From positions 1 to 35,276 of the forward strand of contig NZ_AEJC01000620.1 of NCBI RefSeq assembly GCF_000317595.1: a stretch of DNA of 35,276 nt, given 5' to 3'. The notes under the pieces are model-generated. The model made no database searches and was not told the DNA's origin. It saw nothing but the letters and a program-made list of their open reading frames with translations. The stretch comes from Streptomyces ipomoeae 91-03. Its GTDB lineage: Bacteria; Actinomycetota; Actinomycetes; Streptomycetales; Streptomycetaceae. The position numbers and the translations under genes are program-made. The first letter of the stretch is position 1; the number at the start of each line of letters is the position of its first letter. Of this stretch, positions 31,271 through 35,276 are shown piece by piece.

Positions 31271-31640
31271 TCATCTCAGTACGAGATCTTCCGAACGGAA
31301 AAGCGAGGTGAGTATCACACCAGAGCGCGCGAGCGCTTCGGCGGCGCCTTGGCAACGGTCGAGGAGGACGAAGACGCCGACCACCTCGTGCCCGGCGTCG
31401 CGCAGGGCCTCGACACAGCGCAGGCCGGCGGCTCCGGTGCCCGCCACGTCGTCGACCACCGCGACCCGCGAGGCGGCCGGGGCGGGGCTGGTCAGCAGTC
31501 CGGGCACACCGTACTCCTTGCGCACGCGGCGGATTCCGCGGGACTCCAGCACCCGGTCCTGCCGAACACTGGCCAGTGCCACCGCGGTGGCCAGCTGGGC
31601 TCCGGCCTGGCGACGGGCCGCCGGCCATGCGTGGTGAGGG
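31271..31640 (-). pseudogene. N-terminally truncated phosphoribosyltransferase (OPRT-like)
   Basis: The C-terminal part of a type I phosphoribosyltransferase is visible: AGAQLATAVALAS, RRVRKEYGVPGLL, the PRPP-binding motif RVAVVDDVAGTGAAGL, then VGVFVLLDRCQGAAEAL. This matches the end of orotate phosphoribosyltransferase-like proteins. The first 80-100 residues are missing: upstream of about 31640 the frame enters the promoter of the zinc-ribbon gene. With no start domain it is probably a decayed partner of the IMP cyclohydrolase-like gene. Confidence 0.65.
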
Positions 31641-31697
31641 CCAGGCACACTGGTGGCAGTGTGACTGTGGCGGTAGGCACCCCCGGGAGGGATCGAG

Positions 31698-31994
31698 ATG
31701 CTGATCATCTTTGGCACCAAGGGTTATCTGTACCAGCTGGCGATACTGACTCTGGTGTGCGGACAGTGCGGGAATCCCGCCGCGCACACGCTCAGGAAGC
31801 GGGTCACGAAGTTCACGTTGTTCTTCGTGCCGCTGTTCCCGGTGTCGACGAAGTACCAGACGCAGTGCACCTTCTGCGGTGCGGAGCAGAGGATCGACGC
31901 GGAGCAGGCCGAGCGGCTGCAGGCGCAGGCCGCGGGCGGCCCCGGCGGTCAGCAGTACGGGCAGCCGCAACAGCAGCAGCCGTACCAGTCCTGA
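31698..31994 (+). CDS. Zinc-ribbon protein
   Basis: The 98-aa protein has Cys pairs CGQCG (about residues 21-25) and CTFCG (about 57-61), spaced for a zinc ribbon, with a hydrophobic segment FTLFFVPLFPV between them that could insert in a membrane. The tail is Gln/Gly/Pro-rich. GGGAGG lies 7 nt before the ATG. Similar small proteins are widespread in actinobacteria; the function is unknown. Confidence 0.82.
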   Translation: MLIIFGTKGYLYQLAILTLVCGQCGNPAAHTLRKRVTKFTLFFVPLFPVSTKYQTQCTFCGAEQRIDAEQAERLQAQAAGGPGGQQYGQPQQQQPYQS

Positions 31995-32018
31995 GCCCGC
32001 CGTCCCGCCCTGGCGGAG

Positions 32019-32039
32019 CTGATTCATCGCTGATTCATC
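32019..32039 (+). promoter_or_regulatory. CTGATTCATC direct repeat, 11-bp spacing
   Basis: CTGATTCATC occurs at 32019-32028 and 32030-32039, and CTGATTCTC at 32102-32110. Repeats one helical turn apart are typical of OmpR/PhoB-type response-regulator sites. They lie 60-150 bp before the glycosyltransferase operon, which they may control. Confidence 0.55.
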
Positions 32040-32079
32040 CCCCTGGTGACGCCGGTTCCTGTGGACCGGAATCAGGGGG
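32039..32079 (+). terminator. Long hairpin after the zinc-ribbon gene
   Basis: The outer stem CCCCCTG (32039-32045) pairs with CAGGGGG (32073-32079), with an inner CCGGT/ACCGG stem. It lies 45 bp past the zinc-ribbon stop and about 90 bp before the next start. It can act as a terminator of the zinc-ribbon gene. Confidence 0.5.
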
Positions 32080-32168
32080 CTGTGGGCAAGCTGTGAGTCC
32101 GCTGATTCTCATTCTTCCCTCAGCACTCGCTCAGCGTCGCCCCAGAAGCGGCCTCGACAGTCGCTGCC

Positions 32169-33155
32169 ATGAACGAAATGAACGCGGGAGGCGTCCGGCA
32201 GCGCTCGGTCGAGATCGTGGTGCCGGTGTACAACGAGGCGCACGTCCTCGCCGACAGCGTCGGCCGTCTCCACGCCTACCTCGAAGCCGCCTTCCCGTTC
32301 CCGTTCCGCGTCACGATCGCGGACAACGCGAGCACGGACGCGACCTGGGAGACGGCCCTCGCCCTGACCGACCGGCTGCCGCACGTGCACGCCGTCCACC
32401 TCGACGCCAAGGGCCGGGGCCGTGCGCTGAAGCACGTCTGGAGCCGGTCGACGGCGGACGTCGTCGCGTACATGGACGTCGATCTGTCCACCGGCCTCGA
32501 AGGCTTCCTGCCGCTCGTCGCGCCCCTGCTCTCCGGCCACAGCGACCTCGCCATCGGCAGCCGGCTGCACCGGCAGGCGGACATCGTCCGCGGCCCCAGG
32601 CGTGAGTTCGTCTCCCGCTCCTACAACCTGCTGCTGAAGCTGGGCCTCGCCGCACGCTTCTCGGACGCCCAGTGCGGCTTCAAGGCGGTGCGTACCGACG
32701 TCTTCCGGGCGCTCGCGCCGCACATCCAGGACACCGCCTGGTTCTTCGACACCGAACTCCTCGTGCTGGCCCAGCGCAACGGGCTCCGCATCCACGAGGT
32801 CCCGGTCGACTGGGTCGACGACCCCGACAGCCGCGTCGACATCGTCCGCACCGCCCTCGACGACCTCAAGGGCATGGGCCGCATGCTCCGCGCCACGGTC
32901 GACCGCCGCATCCTCGTCGCGGACGTACCGCGCCGCGTACGCCGCGGATGGGTGACCACGCCCACCGCCCGCACGGCGTCTCGTACGGCCGCGAGTACGG
33001 CTTCTCGTACGACCCCCGGTACGACCGCTCGCACGACCCTCGGTACGGCTCCTCGTACGCCCCCCGGCACGGCTCCTGCTACGGCCGCCCCAGTCACCGC
33101 GACAACCCCCGCTCGCCTCCCCCAGGGCCTCAAGGACATGGAGTACGCGTCATGA
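32169..33155 (+). CDS. GT2 family glycosyltransferase (polyprenyl-phosphate sugar synthase type)
   Basis: The 328-aa protein begins VEIVVPVYNEAHVLADSV and has IADNASTDAT, the metal motif AYMDVDLSTG, GSRLHRQADIVRGPRREFVS and CGFKAVRTDVF. This is the DPM1/Alg5-like branch, which makes polyprenyl-phosphate sugars. The last 75 residues are a low-complexity Thr/Arg/Ala/Pro tail with repeated SRT/GTA units. The stop overlaps the start of the GT39 gene by 4 nt, and the two fit together: GT2 makes the lipid-linked sugar and GT39 transfers it outside. The sugar and acceptor are unknown. No strong ribosome site is visible before the ATG. Confidence 0.88.
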   Translation: MNEMNAGGVRQRSVEIVVPVYNEAHVLADSVGRLHAYLEAAFPFPFRVTIADNASTDATWETALALTDRLPHVHAVHLDAKGRGRALKHVWSRSTADVVAYMDVDLSTGLEGFLPLVAPLLSGHSDLAIGSRLHRQADIVRGPRREFVSRSYNLLLKLGLAARFSDAQCGFKAVRTDVFRALAPHIQDTAWFFDTELLVLAQRNGLRIHEVPVDWVDDPDSRVDIVRTALDDLKGMGRMLRATVDRRILVADVPRRVRRGWVTTPTARTASRTAASTASRTTPGTTARTTLGTAPRTPPGTAPATAAPVTATTPARLPQGLKDMEYAS

Positions 33156-35251
33156 CGACCCTCGCCCCGCCGCCCACGACCGGGCGGGACGACGGACCCC
33201 GGCACCGGGCCGAAGCCCCTCCCGCGAGCGGCGGTCTCGCCGCCCGGGCCCGGCGGCTGTTCACCGGTGCCCCCGAGGACCCGCGCTGGGCCCGTCCGGC
33301 CCTGTGGGCGATCCTCGTGCTGGCCACGGCCCTGTACGCCTGGAATCTGTCCTCCGTCACCGGCAACACCTTCTACAACGCCGCCGTCTACAGCGGTACG
33401 AAGAGCTGGAAGGCCTTCTTCTTCGGTGCCCTCGACGCCGGCAGCTTCATCACCGTCGACAAACCGCCGTTCGCCCTGTGGGTGATGGGCCTGTCGGCCC
33501 GCGTGTTCGGCTACGGCACCTGGCAGTTGACGCTGCCGATGGTCGCGGTGGGCGTGGGCTCGGTGGCACTGCTGTACCGGATGGTCAAGCGGGATTTCGG
33601 GGCCGTGGCCGGCACGATCGCCGCGCTCGCGCTCACCCTCACCCCCATCACCGTCGCCATCACCCGGGACACCAACCCCGACCCGATCCTCGTCTTCCTG
33701 ATGCTGCTGGGCGCGGCGGCGCTCATGAAGGCCGTCCGCACGGGGCGCATGATGCCCCTCGTCTGGTCCGGCGTCGCGATCGGTTTCGCGTTCAACACGA
33801 AGATGATGCAGGCGTACGTCGTCCTGCCGGCCTTCTTCCTGGTCTACCTGTGGGCGGCCAACGCCTCGCTGGGCCGCCGGATCCGCAACCTGGCCGCCGG
33901 GACCGTGGCCCTCGTGGTCTCCAGCGCCTGGTGGATGGTGGTCGTGGATCTCATCCCCGCCTCCTCCCGCCCGTACATCGGCGGCTCCACCGACAACACC
34001 GTCTGGGACCTCGTCATCGGCTACAACGGCTTCGGCCGGATCTTCGGGGCGAGTTCGTCGGTCGGCTCGCAGGGCAACGGGGCGAGCTTCGACGGCGAGT
34101 CGAGCGTCTACCGGATGTTCAACGAGATCATGGGCGGCCAGATCTCCTGGCTGATCCCGTTCGCGGCCATCGCCCTCGTGGGTGGGCTGGCGCTGCGCGG
34201 ACGCGCCCCGCGTACGGACGCCAAGCGGGCCGCGCTGATGCTGTGGGGCGGCTGGTTCGTCCTGCACTACCTCACCTTCTCCCTCGCCGAGGGCACCTTC
34301 CACCCGTACTACGTCACCGCCATGGCCCCGGGCATCGCGGCCCTCGCCGGTGCGGGCGGGGTGATGCTGTACGGCGCCTTCAAGGAGGGGTCGGTCGTCA
34401 AGTGGGGGTGGGTGCTTCCGCTGGCGGTCGCGGCCAGTGCGGTGTGGGCGGTCGTCCTGCTGCAGCGGGTGTCCGGCTCCGGGACGATCTACACCGTCGC
34501 CGAGGTGGTGGCCGGTGTCGCCGGTGCGGTCGCGGTGATCGGTCTGCTCGTCGGACGGTTCATGCGCCGCCGCAAGCTGGTCGGCCTCGCGTCCGTCGCG
34601 GCGATCGTCGCCCTGCTGGCCGGTCCCGCCGCGTACTCCCTCTCGGCGGCCACCACCGCCTCCACCAACGGCACCAACCCGACGGCCGGCCCCAACACCG
34701 GGGGCGGCATGGGCGGCGGTGGCGGCATGGGCGGCATGGGCGGCGGCCGGCGCACGGGCGGCGACGCGCCCAGCGGGGCGGCTCCGAGCGGCAGCGCGCC
34801 GAGCGGGACGGGCACCTCCGGGTCCGGCACGGACAGTTCCGGCGCGGCCGACGGCTCCGACAGCTCGACCAGCCGTCAGACAGGCGGGGGCGGCATGGGC
34901 GGCGGCACCCAGGTCTCGTCCGAGATGATCACGTACCTGAAGAAGAACCAGGACGGCGCCACCTGGCTGGTCGCGGTCGCCACCGACCAGACCGCGTCCT
35001 CGATCATCCTGGAGTCCGGCGAGCCCGTCATCTCCATGGGCGGCTGGTCCGGCAGCGACGAGGCCATGACCCTCGCCAAGCTCAAGGAACTGGTCAAGGC
35101 CGGGAAGCTCCACTACATCGTCGTCAGCGACAACGCCCAGGGCGGCGACAGCAGCGCCGCCTCCGAGATCGCCGAGTGGGTCAAGGAGAACGGCACGGCG
35201 GTCAGCGACTACAGCGGGCTGTACCGCCTGGACGCGTCGGACGTCGGCTGA
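33152..35251 (+). CDS. ArnT/GT39-like membrane glycosyltransferase
   Basis: The 699-aa integral membrane protein has a first transmembrane helix at about residues 47-65 (LWAILVLATALYAW). It is followed by an outside loop with YNAAVYSGTKSWKAFFFGAL and VDKPPFALWV, then ITRDTNPDPILVFLMLLG, a typical GT39/PMT-like catalytic region. About a dozen helices follow to about residue 510. Next is a Gly/Met-rich and Ser/Gly-rich linker (about 510-580, including GGGMGGGGGMGG). A C-terminal soluble domain (about 585-699, WLVAVATDQTASSIILESG) is probably outside the cell. ATG at 33152 is fixed by the ATGA overlap with the GT2 gene. It transfers sugar from polyprenyl phosphate to an unknown surface acceptor. 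Confidence 0.92.
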   Translation: MTTLAPPPTTGRDDGPRHRAEAPPASGGLAARARRLFTGAPEDPRWARPALWAILVLATALYAWNLSSVTGNTFYNAAVYSGTKSWKAFFFGALDAGSFITVDKPPFALWVMGLSARVFGYGTWQLTLPMVAVGVGSVALLYRMVKRDFGAVAGTIAALALTLTPITVAITRDTNPDPILVFLMLLGAAALMKAVRTGRMMPLVWSGVAIGFAFNTKMMQAYVVLPAFFLVYLWAANASLGRRIRNLAAGTVALVVSSAWWMVVVDLIPASSRPYIGGSTDNTVWDLVIGYNGFGRIFGASSSVGSQGNGASFDGESSVYRMFNEIMGGQISWLIPFAAIALVGGLALRGRAPRTDAKRAALMLWGGWFVLHYLTFSLAEGTFHPYYVTAMAPGIAALAGAGGVMLYGAFKEGSVVKWGWVLPLAVAASAVWAVVLLQRVSGSGTIYTVAEVVAGVAGAVAVIGLLVGRFMRRRKLVGLASVAAIVALLAGPAAYSLSAATTASTNGTNPTAGPNTGGGMGGGGGMGGMGGGRRTGGDAPSGAAPSGSAPSGTGTSGSGTDSSGAADGSDSSTSRQTGGGGMGGGTQVSSEMITYLKKNQDGATWLVAVATDQTASSIILESGEPVISMGGWSGSDEAMTLAKLKELVKAGKLHYIVVSDNAQGGDSSAASEIAEWVKENGTAVSDYSGLYRLDASDVG

Positions 35252-35276
35252 CGCGCAAGCGACAGCCGCCCTGTCG
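35252..35276. other. Window end, nothing visible
   Basis: Twenty-five bases past the GT39 stop; too short to interpret. Confidence 0.3.

Noticed and set aside
32621..35113. 830-aa minus-strand frame opposite the GT2-GT39 genes
   Set aside because: It is a shadow of GC-rich codon bias with low-complexity sequence; the plus-strand frames have clear glycosyltransferase motifs.

Overview
The window reads as chromosomal DNA of a Streptomyces or close actinomycete: very high G+C with strong third-position G/C bias, many GTG starts, 4-bp stop/start overlaps, rare TTA codons, and actinobacterial gene families such as FxLD lanthipeptide proteins. It splits into an accessory island (1 to about 25174) and ordinary chromosome (about 25175 to the end).

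Island, left part (1-13634). A MobC-type accessory protein and a relaxase form a mobilisation module. An FxLD-class lanthipeptide locus follows on the minus strand. Read in transcription order it has an RsbW-like ATPase, a small four-Cys protein with a 1-nt frameshift, a 62-aa Cys-pair protein, the precursor peptide, the LanB dehydratase, the LanC cyclase, and a fusion of a thiopeptide-type domain to an isoaspartate-type O-methyltransferase. A frameshifted helical protein lies downstream. Divergent from the ATPase are an HTH regulator and an overlapping GNAT acetyltransferase. A strong hairpin between precursor and lanB probably sets their expression ratio. lanB and the regulator each carry a TTA codon, which suggests bldA control.

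Island, middle (13635-20234). Insertions are nested here. An ISAzo13-family transposase remnant is split by a 763-bp IS21-ended element that has a 6-bp target duplication and carries only a pRiA4b ORF-3-like gene. A complete IS5-family element sits beside it. Then comes the most novel-looking locus: a tightly coupled three-gene operon of a protein with two GHKL ATPase domains (HSP90/MORC-like at the N-terminus, histidine-kinase-like at the C-terminus), a receiver protein with an unknown C-terminal domain, and a ComEC-like metallo-beta-lactamase-fold hydrolase. It looks like a phosphorelay that controls a hydrolase effector, possibly for defence.

Island, right end (20235-25174). After an IS1380 remnant there are three copies of the 3' half of a tRNA-Arg(CCT) gene. 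They look like att sites left by successive integrations. The first copy is split by an IS5-family element. Between copies 1 and 2 lies a DUF234-type AAA ATPase, and between copies 2 and 3 a HigBA-like toxin-antitoxin pair. The intact tRNA and an integrase should lie left of the window.

Chromosome (25175-35276). A GntR/FCD regulator and a four-gene catabolic operon (Ldh-family dehydrogenase, ABM-type monooxygenase, cupin, aldehyde dehydrogenase) share TGTATAC-type boxes. A roughly 1-kb gene-poor stretch holds two short tandem repeats. Then come an IMP-cyclohydrolase-like gene with a truncated phosphoribosyltransferase, a zinc-ribbon protein, and a two-gene operon of a GT2 and an ArnT-like GT39 membrane glycosyltransferase. 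All assignments come from reading the sequence; no database search was run.
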